A stretch of 64,000 bases of DNA from RYN-230 sp963770545 (GTDB lineage: Bacteria; Actinomycetota; Actinomycetes; Streptosporangiales; Streptosporangiaceae), in the NCBI GenBank assembly GCA_963770545.1, contig CAVYQF010000035.1:124001-188000 (forward strand). The letters run 5' to 3'. This document shows positions 25,011-33,413 of this stretch, piece by piece. The stretch's first letter is position 1. Every line of letters begins with the position of its first letter. A model generated the notes under the pieces. The model saw nothing but the letters and a program-made list of their open reading frames with translations, was not told where the DNA came from and made no database searches. Both the position numbers and the translations under genes were made by a program.

Positions 25011-26397
25011 ACGCCCGCCCGGGCCCGGGCGGGCGCCCGGGCCTGACCGCCCGCCCGGGTCGGGCGGGCCGCCCGCGGGGGACGCCCCGGCCCGGCCGGG
25101 CACCGCCGCCCCGCTGGCCGGCCCGGAACACGAATCCACCACGACCGTGTCGTGGCAGTGGAATCTGTCCCGGCACGCGCGCCGCCTGCTGACGCTGGCC
25201 CTGGCCGGCCTGGCCCTCGCGCTCGTGACCAGGAGGCCTGAGTTCGCCGGGGTGGCGGCCCCGGCCTTGCTGCTGCTCTCCCCCTGGCGGCCGGGCCGGC
25301 CGTCGCACGCCCAGGTGACCACCGGGCTGACGGGGAGCAGGCTGATCGAAGGTGAGCGGGCCGGGGTCACCGCGGAGGTCGCCGGCGCGGAGGACTACAC
25401 CGCCGCGGTCATCCTGCACCCGGCGCACGAGATCGTCCCGTTGCGTGCTGCGCCGGGGCAGCGGCGCGGCTACGCCGCGGGTCACCGGGTCACGGTGCCG
25501 TTCCTGGTGAACCGCTGGGGGCGGCGGCGGGTCGGCACCGCCGAGATCGTGCTGCGTGACCGCTGGCGGCTGGCCGTGGGCCGGGCCCGGGTCGGGCTGC
25601 CCTCCCTGGAGTGCTACCCGCGCCCGGCGGCCCAGCGCACCCGCGTGGTGCTGAGCCGCCTGCCCCAGCGGCTCGGCGAGCACTCCGCGCGGGCGCCGGG
25701 TGAGGGCGCCGAGTTCGCGGGGGTGCGCGAGTATGTGCCGGGCGACCGGCAGCGCAGCATCAACTGGCCGGCCACCACCCGGCGCGGCCGGCTCCAGGTG
25801 AACACGTTCCAGGCGGAACGCTCGCAGGACGTGGTGATCCTGGTCGACACGGCCTGGGATGGGGACGACACCGAACGTCATGTGGTGGATATCGCGCTGC
25901 GCGGCGCGGCTGCCGCGGCCCGGGCTTACCTGGACACCCGGGACCGCGTGGGGTTCATCACCTACCGCTACCGGGCCCGGTGGCTGGCCCCGGGCCACGG
26001 CCAGCGGCACTACTACCGGATCGCCGAGGCCATGCTCACCCAGGACCGGGACTGGACCGCGGACACCGGGTTTTCCCGGCTGCCGCGGCAGGCGCTGCCC
26101 CCCGGCGCGCTGATCCTGGTCTTCACGCCGCTGATGGACCCGCGGCTGGTGGAAACCCTCCGCGACCTTCGCCAGCGCGGCTTCGCGGTGCTGATCGTCA
26201 ACGTGCTCAACGGGGAACCCAGCGCGGGCCGGGGCCGGGGCGCCCGGCTCGCCCAGCGGATCTGGCGGATGGAGCAGCAGGCGATCCGGTTCTCCCTGCG
26301 CGAACTGGACATCCCAGTGGTGCACTGGGACGGGGAGGGGAGTCTGGACCTGTCGCTGGCGCCGCTGACTCGCCGGGCCATGGTGACGCGCCGATGA
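25003..26397 (+). CDS. DUF58 domain protein (vWA-like partner of MoxR)
   Basis: A 464-residue protein with a ~45-residue Pro/Gly-rich head and two closely spaced membrane spans (residues ~60-95). A beta-rich extracellular-like segment follows, then the DUF58 domain, whose family signature is GVREYVPGDRQRSINW. The vWA-like metal-site strand follows as VVILVDTAWDG. DUF58 proteins are usual MoxR partners. GTG 25003 lies inside the MoxR stop region, whereas the in-frame ATG at 24940 is too deep inside the MoxR gene. It ends with an ATGA overlap. Confidence 0.87.
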   Translation: MPERPPGPGRAPGPDRPPGSGGPPAGDAPARPGTAAPLAGPEHESTTTVSWQWNLSRHARRLLTLALAGLALALVTRRPEFAGVAAPALLLLSPWRPGRPSHAQVTTGLTGSRLIEGERAGVTAEVAGAEDYTAAVILHPAHEIVPLRAAPGQRRGYAAGHRVTVPFLVNRWGRRRVGTAEIVLRDRWRLAVGRARVGLPSLECYPRPAAQRTRVVLSRLPQRLGEHSARAPGEGAEFAGVREYVPGDRQRSINWPATTRRGRLQVNTFQAERSQDVVILVDTAWDGDDTERHVVDIALRGAAAAARAYLDTRDRVGFITYRYRARWLAPGHGQRHYYRIAEAMLTQDRDWTADTGFSRLPRQALPPGALILVFTPLMDPRLVETLRDLRQRGFAVLIVNVLNGEPSAGRGRGARLAQRIWRMEQQAIRFSLRELDIPVVHWDGEGSLDLSLAPLTRRAMVTRR

Positions 26398-27023
26398 CGT
26401 CGCTGACGGACGGGTCCTCACCGGAACTGCGGGCTGCGTGGCGGGTGTGGTGGCGCCGCAGCACCGTCCGGCTCACCGTCGCGGCCGGCCTGCTCGGCGC
26501 GGCCTGCGTGGCCTGGGCGGCGTCGCCCCCCGGGTCGCCCGGGCGCGCCGGCCCGGTCCTCACCGTGCTCGCCGCCTGCTGTGTGGCCGGTGGCATCGGC
26601 CAGCTGGCCACGGCCACGGTGGTGACGCCCGGGCCCGGCGCCTATCCCGGGCTTCTGGCCCGGGTCGGGCTGAGCGCCCTGGACCGGGTGGGCCGGCTCC
26701 CCTGGGCCGAGGGAGTGACCCTCGGCGCCCTGGCCCTGGAAGCTCTGCACCCGGCCCGGCCCTGGCACACCGCCGTGCTCGGCGTGGCTCTCGTCGCCTA
26801 CCTGCTGGCCACGCACCTGGCCGAGTCCACCGGCGGACCCGGCGAAGCCACCACGGTGCTGCGCAGCCAGGCGCCGGTGCTGGCCGCGGGGCTGGGGTTG
26901 CTGGTGCTGGCGGCAGGATCGGCGCTGCTGCCGCCGGCCGGGGCGGGGGTGGCCGGCGGCTGGCTCCGGGCCGCCGCCGCGGTCGCCGCGGTGCTGGCCG
27001 CCGCCCTGGCCCTGCCGGTCTGA
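26394..27023 (+). CDS. Hypothetical polytopic membrane protein, last gene of the operon
   Basis: A 209-residue protein made mostly of hydrophobic helices, about six spans (for example TVAAGLLGAACVAWAA, VLTVLAACCVAGGIGQLA and AVLGVALVAYLLATHLA), with a short polar head. No family was recognised. It starts in an ATGA overlap with the DUF58 gene and is followed 17 bp later by a strong hairpin, so it closes the seven-gene unit. It may anchor or complete the DUF4129/MoxR/DUF58 assembly, but this is inference from position only. Confidence 0.72.
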   Translation: MTSLTDGSSPELRAAWRVWWRRSTVRLTVAAGLLGAACVAWAASPPGSPGRAGPVLTVLAACCVAGGIGQLATATVVTPGPGAYPGLLARVGLSALDRVGRLPWAEGVTLGALALEALHPARPWHTAVLGVALVAYLLATHLAESTGGPGEATTVLRSQAPVLAAGLGLLVLAAGSALLPPAGAGVAGGWLRAAAAVAAVLAAALALPV

Positions 27024-27040
27024 CGCCCCGCGGACAACAT

Positions 27041-27082
27041 CGTGGTGCCTTTGGCCCCGCCGGCGGGGCAAAAGGCACCACG
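27041..27082. terminator. Strong bidirectional hairpin terminator
   Basis: The left arm CGTGGTGCCTTTGGCCCC (27041-27058) pairs with GGGGCAAAAGGCACCACG (27065-27082), with one mismatch in 18 bp and a six-base loop. It lies between the stops of the convergent DUF58 operon and the gamma-glutamyltransferase gene, so it can serve both. Confidence 0.88.
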
Positions 27083-27099
27083 CTAACGGGTGCGGACGT

Positions 27100-28962
27100 T
27101 CAGCGGCCGGCGGCGTACCCCTGCATACCCCGGGGGTTCGCGGCTGCGTAGAGCATCCCCTGATCCCGGGCCACCGCGCTGACCCGGCCCAGCGACCAGG
27201 GTGGCCGGACCGTGACCTGGTGCCCCCGGCGGCGCAGCTCAGCCACGACCTGGGCCCCGGCCCGCTCCTCCACGTCCACCGCCTGCGGCCACGATTCGCG
27301 CGGGTAGAACGAGGACGGGAAGTGCCCGGTATGGAACGCGGGCGCGTCGATCGCCTCCTGCAGGTTCATTCCGAACAGCACGTGACGCAGGAAGAACGCC
27401 AGGGTCCACTGATCCTGCTGGTCCCCGCCAGGCGTCCCGAACGCCAGGTAGGGTTCCCCGTCGCGCAGGGCCAGGCTCGGCGTCAGGGTGGTCCGCGGGC
27501 GCTTGCCCGGCGCCAGGCTGTTGGGCAGGCCAGCGGTCAGGGTGAACATCTGGGCCCGGGTGCCCAGGCAGAACCCGAGGCCGGGGATGACCGGCGAGCT
27601 CTGCAGCCAGCCCCCGCTCGGCGTGACCGACACCATGTTCCCGAACCGGTCGGCGACATCCAGATGGCAGGTATCGCCCCGCAACGGCCTGGCGTCCGAG
27701 CGGGTGCCCGGCCCGGTGATCTCCCAGGCTGGTCGGGCCGCGGCCCCGGACTCCTCCGCGGTGGGCTCCGCTGCGGCGGCCCCGTCCGGGACGCGCGGTT
27801 CGCCGGTCACATAGCCGGGCAGCCGCGGCTCCGCTCCGCCGGGATGGCCTGGCCGCAGATCCGGGGACGCAGAGGAACCCACCAGGGACCTGCGGGCCGC
27901 GGCGTAGGACTGGGACAGCAGGTCGCCCAGGGGGACATGGGCGAACCTGGGATCGCCGTACCAGGCCTCACGATCGGCGAAGGCCAGTTTCGCGCTCTCG
28001 ACCACGGTGTGGATGAAATCCGGGCCGGCCGGGTCCATCTCGCTCACGCCGAGCCCGTCGAGCAGGGCCAGTTGCTGCAGGAACACGGGCCCCTGGCCCC
28101 ACGGGCCCGTCTTGCAGACGGTCAGGCCGGCGAAATCCAGCGTCACCGGCGGCTCGGTGCTGGCCCGCCAGCCCGCCAGGTCGGCCGGGCTCAGCAAGGC
28201 CCGGTGCCGCTCCCCCGTCACGTCCATGACCTCAGCCCGGTCCAGGTAGGAGCCGATGGCCTCGGCCACGAATCCGTCATAGAACGCGCGGCGCGCCGCC
28301 TCGATCTGCACGTCGCGGCCGGGGCCGGCCGCCTCGGCTTCGTCCAGGACGCGCTGGTAGGTCGCGGCCAGGGCCGGGTTGGCGAACCGGGCCCCGGGGG
28401 CCGGCACCCCGCCTGCCAGGTAGACCCCGGCCGAGGTGGGCCAGTGATCGCGGAAGATCGGCTCGGCGGCGGCGATGCCCGCGCTCACCCCGGCCGTCAT
28501 CGGGTAGCCGTCCCGGGCGTACCCGATCGCGTACTGCATGACATCGCGCAGCCGCATCCGGCCGTACCGCTGGAGCAGCAGCAGCCAGCTGCCGAAGGCC
28601 GCGGGGACGCAGGCGGCGAGCAGGCCGTTGCCCGGGATCAGGTCCAGATCCAGGGCGCCGAACGCGGCCAGCGTGGCCGCGCCTGGCGCGGGCCCCTGGC
28701 CATCCAGCACGAACACGCCGGTCCCGCCATCCCCCGACCCGGCGTCGTAACCGATGATCGGCGCCTCACCGCCCAGCCCGTTCATGTGCGGCTCGACCAC
28801 CTGCAGCACCAGGCCCGCCGCCACGGCCGCGTCGAACGCCGTGCCCCCGGCCTCCAGCACCGCCATCCCGGATCCGGTAGCCAGCCAGTGGGTGGAAGCG
28901 ACCATGCCGAAGCTGCCCGCGAGCTGCGGCCGGGTGGTGAACGAGGAGCCCTGCGGCAGCAT
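27100..28962 (-). CDS. Gamma-glutamyltransferase family protein
   Basis: A 620-residue Ntn-hydrolase of the gamma-glutamyltransferase family. The large-subunit part shows GGTAFDAAVAAGLVLQVVEP and GLGGEAPIIGYD. The predicted self-cleavage threonine is in RGDTCHLDVADRFGNMVSVT, and substrate residues follow in TPSGGWLQSSPVIPGLG. A Pro/Ala-rich insertion of about 60 residues precedes the nucleophile. No signal peptide is visible, suggesting a cytoplasmic YwrD-like acylase or transferase rather than a secreted glutathione hydrolase. ATG 28962 follows AGGAG; the frame stays open upstream but is low-complexity. Confidence 0.9.
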   Translation of the reverse strand: MLPQGSSFTTRPQLAGSFGMVASTHWLATGSGMAVLEAGGTAFDAAVAAGLVLQVVEPHMNGLGGEAPIIGYDAGSGDGGTGVFVLDGQGPAPGAATLAAFGALDLDLIPGNGLLAACVPAAFGSWLLLLQRYGRMRLRDVMQYAIGYARDGYPMTAGVSAGIAAAEPIFRDHWPTSAGVYLAGGVPAPGARFANPALAATYQRVLDEAEAAGPGRDVQIEAARRAFYDGFVAEAIGSYLDRAEVMDVTGERHRALLSPADLAGWRASTEPPVTLDFAGLTVCKTGPWGQGPVFLQQLALLDGLGVSEMDPAGPDFIHTVVESAKLAFADREAWYGDPRFAHVPLGDLLSQSYAAARRSLVGSSASPDLRPGHPGGAEPRLPGYVTGEPRVPDGAAAAEPTAEESGAAARPAWEITGPGTRSDARPLRGDTCHLDVADRFGNMVSVTPSGGWLQSSPVIPGLGFCLGTRAQMFTLTAGLPNSLAPGKRPRTTLTPSLALRDGEPYLAFGTPGGDQQDQWTLAFFLRHVLFGMNLQEAIDAPAFHTGHFPSSFYPRESWPQAVDVEERAGAQVVAELRRRGHQVTVRPPWSLGRVSAVARDQGMLYAAANPRGMQGYAAGR

Positions 28963-29246
28963 GAACACTCCTGACGGCGTAGGCCAGCGGCGTGGGCCAG
29001 CATGACCGGCGAAGGGAGAGGATCCAGCTGCCATAATCGCTGGACGGGCCCGGCCCGGGCAAACCAAGGGTGCGCGCAACCGGCACGCCGCACCCGGCGT
29101 CGTAAGAGTCAGGACACCCCTGGAGGCCCGCTGACGACCCCGCCAGGCCAGCCCACCAGGTAATGCCCACCCGCCAGCCTCACCAGACCATGCCCCCGGC
29201 ACGCCAGCCCGGCCACACAACAGCCCGCCAAACAAGGGAACCGCCG

Positions 29247-29930
29247 ATGAGACCATCCGCCATCGCTGCCCGGCGACTCAGCGCCGCCGCCGCCCTGCTG
29301 TGCACCGGCGCCCTCGCGGCGGCTTGCGGATCGACCAGCAGCAACAACAATGCAGCCGGAAACCAGGCGTCCACCGCCGCCTCGTCAGCCTCCCCAGCCG
29401 CCTCGACCGCCGCGTCGAGCGCCCCGCCCACCACGGGACCCACGACCCCGCCCAGCACACCGTCAGTGGCGGCGTGCTCCACATCCGACCTGTCCGGGAC
29501 CGTGAACACCAGCCAGGGTGGCGCAGCGGCGGGCAGCACCTACTACCCGCTGAACCTGACCAACACGTCCAAAACCTCGTGCTACCTGTTCGGCTACCCC
29601 GGCGTGTCCTTCGTGACCGGGCCGTCTGGCAGCCAGATCGGCGAACCCGCTTCCCGCAACCCGGCGGTCACGCCGAGGACGGTCATCCTGAACGCGGGCG
29701 GGACGGCCCACGTGACCGTGCAGGTCGTCGACGCGCTGAACTACAGCAAGTCCGTCTGCAAGCCAGTCACCGCGCACTGGCTCAAGGTCTTCCCGCCCGG
29801 CCAGTTCACCGCGCTGTACATCAAGTTCACCGCGACGACCTGCTCCGCCAAGCTCCCCGCCAAGCTGGGCGTCCCGCTCACCGTGGACGCGGTCAAGGGC
29901 GGTGCCGGCCAGCCCGGCCAGGGACTGTAA
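29247..29930 (+). CDS. DUF4232 domain lipoprotein
   Basis: A 227-residue exported protein. The signal peptide (RRLSAAAALLCTGALAAACG) ends in a weak lipobox with Cys27. A Ser/Ala/Thr/Pro linker spans about residues 30-75. The C-terminal DUF4232 beta-sandwich contains YYPLNLTNTSKTSCYLFGYP, FVTGPSGSQIGEPA and the paired cysteines typical of the family. The family is common on actinobacterial cell surfaces; its function is unknown. ATG 29247 follows AAGGGA by 7 bases. The 284-bp gap to the divergent gamma-glutamyltransferase holds no recognised element. Confidence 0.85.
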   Translation: MRPSAIAARRLSAAAALLCTGALAAACGSTSSNNNAAGNQASTAASSASPAASTAASSAPPTTGPTTPPSTPSVAACSTSDLSGTVNTSQGGAAAGSTYYPLNLTNTSKTSCYLFGYPGVSFVTGPSGSQIGEPASRNPAVTPRTVILNAGGTAHVTVQVVDALNYSKSVCKPVTAHWLKVFPPGQFTALYIKFTATTCSAKLPAKLGVPLTVDAVKGGAGQPGQGL

Positions 29931-29981
29931 AGCGCTGACCCCGGCGCCGGCGAGCACAGCCGGCCCGATAGCGTCAGGGCC

Positions 29982-31514
29982 ATGGATGACCTTCCCCCGC
30001 GGGTCCGGGCGGTCTGTGACCTCGATGTCGCCGAGGCCCGCGAGTACAGCGGACGCCACGAGTACGACGGCCGGATCCAGGACCTCTCCCCCGGCGGGGT
30101 GCGGGACGGCCTGGCCCGGCTGGCCGAGGCCGCCTCGTCCGGCGAACAGGTCGGCGATCCGCACGACGAGTCCCACCTGGCCGCGTTCGAGCAGCGGGCC
30201 CAGGTCGTCTACGGCGAGCTGGAACTGCACCGGAGCAACCCGCTGGCTCATCTGGCCGAGATGGACCTGGCCTGCTACGACCGCGACTACGCCCCCGAGG
30301 ACGAACGGCAGCGGGCCAAGCTGGCCCACCTGGCCCTGTGGCCGCAGGCGGTGGAGGCGGCCCTGGCCTCGCTGGACCAGGTAAGCGCCCCGGTGGCCAC
30401 TTCGCTGATCGGAGGCATCCAAGGGCTGGCTGCGGGCATCCCGGCGGACGCCCCGCCCGCCGTGGCCTCGGCCGCCCGGGCCGCGCACCGCCGGCTCGTT
30501 GCGCACGTAGAACGTGCGGCCCGGCAGGGCAACCCCGACCCGGCGCTGGGCCCGGCCGGGCTGCGCACCCTGCTCAGCGCGGCCGAGGACATCGACGTCC
30601 ACCTCGGCGTGCTGGCCGAGCGGGCCGACGCCGAGCGCGACCGGCTGCTGAACCGGCTGGCCGAGGACTGCGCCCGGATCGACGCGAACCGGCCGCCGCT
30701 GGAGCTGTGCCGGGACCTGGTCCATGATCACCCGGACGCGGACGGGGTGATCGAGGCGGCCAAGATCGGCACCGATCAGGCGATCGAGTTCACCCGCGAA
30801 CGGAACCTGGTGCCCTACAACGACGGCGTCTGCCTGGTCGGGCCCGCCCCGGAATCACGCCGCTGGGCCATGGCGATGATGTCCACCGCCGCGCCCGGCG
30901 AGCCCGAGGCCCCGTCGTGGTTTTATGTCACGCCGCCCGAGCCCAGCTGGCCGGAGCAAGAGCAAGAGGAATGGCTGGAGGTGTTCAGCGCCACCACCCT
31001 GCCCGGCATCGTCGTGCACGAGGTCGCGCCGGGGCACTTCTCGCACGGCCGGGCGCTGCGCCGGGTGGCCGGGCCGGTGCGCCGGACGCTGCACTCCGCC
31101 GCGTTCGTGGAGGGCTGGGCGCATTACGCCGAGGAGTTGTGTGTCGAGGAGGGCTACCTCAGCGACGACCCCCGGTTCGCAGTGGGCGTGTGGCTGGAAG
31201 CCCTGGTCCGGGTGACCCGCCTGGCCTGCTCGATCGGTGTGCACACCGCAGGCATGAGCGTCGAGGAGGGTGCCCGGCGTTTCGAGGCCGACACGCACCT
31301 GGCCGGTCCCGCCGCCCTGTCGGAGGCCCGGCGGGCGACGTTCGATCCGACGTACGGCCGCTACACGTGGGGCAAGCTCGAGATCATGGACCTGCGCGAG
31401 CAGGCCCGCAAGCACTGGGGCAACGGCTTCACCCTGCTGCGCTTCCACACCGCGCTGATGGAGCTCGGCTCCCCGCCGCTGGGCTTGCTCGCCACTGCCC
31501 TCGACCGCGGCTGA
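29982..31514 (+). CDS. DUF885 family metallopeptidase-like protein
   Basis: A 510-residue, mostly helical protein of the DUF885 family. The zinc-binding motif is VVHEVAPGHFSHGRALRR (HExxxGH), and the further acidic ligand region is FVEGWAHYAEEL. The fold resembles M32-like zincins. No signal peptide is seen, so a cytoplasmic peptidase role is likely but the substrate is unknown. ATG 29982 lies seven bases after TAGCGT and has no Shine-Dalgarno, consistent with a leaderless mRNA. Confidence 0.87.
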   Translation: MDDLPPRVRAVCDLDVAEAREYSGRHEYDGRIQDLSPGGVRDGLARLAEAASSGEQVGDPHDESHLAAFEQRAQVVYGELELHRSNPLAHLAEMDLACYDRDYAPEDERQRAKLAHLALWPQAVEAALASLDQVSAPVATSLIGGIQGLAAGIPADAPPAVASAARAAHRRLVAHVERAARQGNPDPALGPAGLRTLLSAAEDIDVHLGVLAERADAERDRLLNRLAEDCARIDANRPPLELCRDLVHDHPDADGVIEAAKIGTDQAIEFTRERNLVPYNDGVCLVGPAPESRRWAMAMMSTAAPGEPEAPSWFYVTPPEPSWPEQEQEEWLEVFSATTLPGIVVHEVAPGHFSHGRALRRVAGPVRRTLHSAAFVEGWAHYAEELCVEEGYLSDDPRFAVGVWLEALVRVTRLACSIGVHTAGMSVEEGARRFEADTHLAGPAALSEARRATFDPTYGRYTWGKLEIMDLREQARKHWGNGFTLLRFHTALMELGSPPLGLLATALDRG

Positions 31515-31668
31515 CCCGCCGCCACCGCCCCGCGGCTGACCACTCCGCCACCCTATGTGGGGTGTAACTCCCACTCACTTGGGTGCGCCTGGGAGCAATA
31601 CCACGCCCTGGCCTGCCACTGAACGAGCGGTCCCCGGGGGTTGATCCTCAGGCGGCCGCGCGCAATTA

Positions 31669-31683
31669 TTTGACTATGTCAAA
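31669..31683. promoter_or_regulatory. TTTGAC-TAT-GTCAAA palindrome across a start codon
   Basis: A perfect 6-3-6 inverted repeat covers the ATG (31676-31678) of the MarR-GNAT gene. Its form resembles MarR-family operators. A bound regulator would block the start of a leaderless transcript, so autoregulation by the encoded MarR domain is plausible. Confidence 0.6.
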
Positions 31684-32665
31684 GACTTCGTTGCCTCCGT
31701 CAGGTACCGGTACCGGGCCAGCCAGCACCGGGGGCGTGCCGGACGGGCGGGTCCAGGCGGTGCGGGAGTTCAACCGCGTCTACACGAGCATGATCGGCCT
31801 GCTGCACGGCGGTTACCTGGATTCGCCCTACTCGCTCACCGAAGCCCGGGTCCTCTTCGAGCTCGCCCAGCCTGGGGAGACCGGGCGCGGCGAGAGCGAG
31901 ATCAGCACGCTGCGCCGCTCGGTCGATATCGACGCCGGGTACCTGAGCCGGATCCTGGCCCGGTTCGAGGCGGACGGCCTGATTACCCGGCGGCGCTCGG
32001 ACACCGACGCCCGCCGCCGGGTGATCACGCTGACCAGCGCCGGGGAGCACGCCTTCCGTGGCCTGGACCAGCGTTCCGCGGAGCAGATCAGCACGCTGCT
32101 CGCCCGGCTCACCGAGGCCGAGCAGCAGCGGCTGACCGCCGCGATGGCCACGATCAGGGAGATCGCCGGGCCGCGGGACCGCCCGGCCGCGTTCGTGCTG
32201 CGCTCCCCGCGGCCCGGCGATCTGGGCTGGGTGGTGCAGCGCAATGGCGCACTGTACGCCCAGGAATACGGCTGGGACGCCAGCTACGAGGCGCTGGTAG
32301 CCCAGATCGTGGCCGACTACGCGGGGCGCGCCGACCCCCGCGAGGCCGGCTGGATCGCCGAACTGGACGGCGCGCCGGTCGGCTGCGTGTTCTGCATGCG
32401 CAAGGACGACCGCACCGCCCAGCTCCGGCTGCTGCTGGTCGATCCGGGCGCGCGGGGCCTGGGACTGGGAGAGCGCCTGGCCGCCGAGTGCGTCGCGTTC
32501 GCCCGCCGGGCGGGCTACCGGGAGATCGTCCTGTGGACCAACGACGTCCTCTCCGCAGCGCGCCGCATCTACCAGCGGCTCGGCTTCGAGCTGGTGGATT
32601 CGGAGCCGCACCACAGCTTCGGCCACGACCTGGTCGGGCAGAACTGGCGGCTGAGCCTGGGCTGA
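31676..32665 (+). CDS. MarR-GNAT fusion (HTH regulator / N-acetyltransferase)
   Basis: A 329-residue two-domain protein. Residues ~20-160 form a MarR winged helix (LTEARVLFELAQ, LSRILARFEADGLITRRRSD and DARRRVITLTSAG). Residues ~165-325 form a GNAT acetyltransferase with the acetyl-CoA loop DPGARGLGLGERLAAECVAF and the family end IYQRLGFELVDSEPHHSFG. The fusion is known in bacteria and couples sensing with acetylation. ATG 31676 sits inside a palindrome and six bases after AATTAT. The frame extends upstream to 31583 without a ribosome-binding site, so I rejected that start. Confidence 0.88.
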   Translation: MSKTSLPPSGTGTGPASTGGVPDGRVQAVREFNRVYTSMIGLLHGGYLDSPYSLTEARVLFELAQPGETGRGESEISTLRRSVDIDAGYLSRILARFEADGLITRRRSDTDARRRVITLTSAGEHAFRGLDQRSAEQISTLLARLTEAEQQRLTAAMATIREIAGPRDRPAAFVLRSPRPGDLGWVVQRNGALYAQEYGWDASYEALVAQIVADYAGRADPREAGWIAELDGAPVGCVFCMRKDDRTAQLRLLLVDPGARGLGLGERLAAECVAFARRAGYREIVLWTNDVLSAARRIYQRLGFELVDSEPHHSFGHDLVGQNWRLSLG

Positions 32666-32693
32666 CGCGGCCCGGCTGCGGCCCGGGCCGGCG

Positions 32694-33413
32694 TCAGTCC
32701 GGTAGGTCGCCGGGAACCACCAGCCCCGTCTCGTAGGCCAGGATCACCGCCTGCACCCGGTCGCGCAGCCCCAGCTTGGCCAGCAGGTGCCCGATGTGGG
32801 TCTTGACCGTCGCCTCCCCGACGAACAGGTCCCGGGCGATCTCCGCGTTGCTGCGACCCCGCGCGACCAGGAGCAGGATGTCCATTTCCCGGGCGGTCAG
32901 CGAGGCCAGCCGGGAGGGTGCGGGCACAGCTGCGGCCGGGCGGCGCGCGAATGCCTCGATGAGCAGCCGCGTCACCGAGGGAGCGAGCAGCCCGTTGCCG
33001 GCCGCCGCCGCCCGGACCGCGGTGATCAGGTCACTGCGGGGCGCATCCTTGAGCAGGAACCCGCTCGCCCCGGAGCGGAGCGCCTCATAGACGTACTCGT
33101 CGAGGTCGAACGTGGTGAGCATGACCACCCTCGGGCCCGCCTCCGGGCCACCCCGGGTGATCAGCCGGGTCGCCTCCAGCCCGTCCATCCCCGGCATCCG
33201 GATATCCATCAGCACCACGTCCGGGCGCTGGGCCGCCACGGCGGCCACCGCGTCGGCGCCGTTCGAGGCCTCGCCCACCACGCTGATCCCCTCGGCCGCC
33301 TCGAGGATGACACAGAATCCCGCGCGGACCAGTTCCTGGTCGTCGGCCACCAGGACCCGGATCGGGGACGGTCGTCCGGCGCCGTTCACCGCCCCGCTCA
33401 CTGGACTGTTCAC
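32694..33413 (-). CDS. NarL/LuxR-type response regulator
   Basis: A 239-residue regulator. The receiver domain follows a short ~17-residue head: RVLVADDQELVRAGF, phospho-acceptor in DVVLMDIRMPGMDGLEAT, VVMLTTFDLDEYV and GFLLKDAPRSDL. The LuxR HTH reads LTAREMDILLLVARGRSNAE and TVKTHIGHLLAKLGLRDR. I start it at GTG 33413, which overlaps the kinase stop in GTGA; GTGs at 33401 and 33389 are alternatives. It forms a two-component pair with the upstream kinase, and its targets are not evident. Confidence 0.92.
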   Translation of the reverse strand: MNSPVSGAVNGAGRPSPIRVLVADDQELVRAGFCVILEAAEGISVVGEASNGADAVAAVAAQRPDVVLMDIRMPGMDGLEATRLITRGGPEAGPRVVMLTTFDLDEYVYEALRSGASGFLLKDAPRSDLITAVRAAAAGNGLLAPSVTRLLIEAFARRPAAAVPAPSRLASLTAREMDILLLVARGRSNAEIARDLFVGEATVKTHIGHLLAKLGLRDRVQAVILAYETGLVVPGDLPD

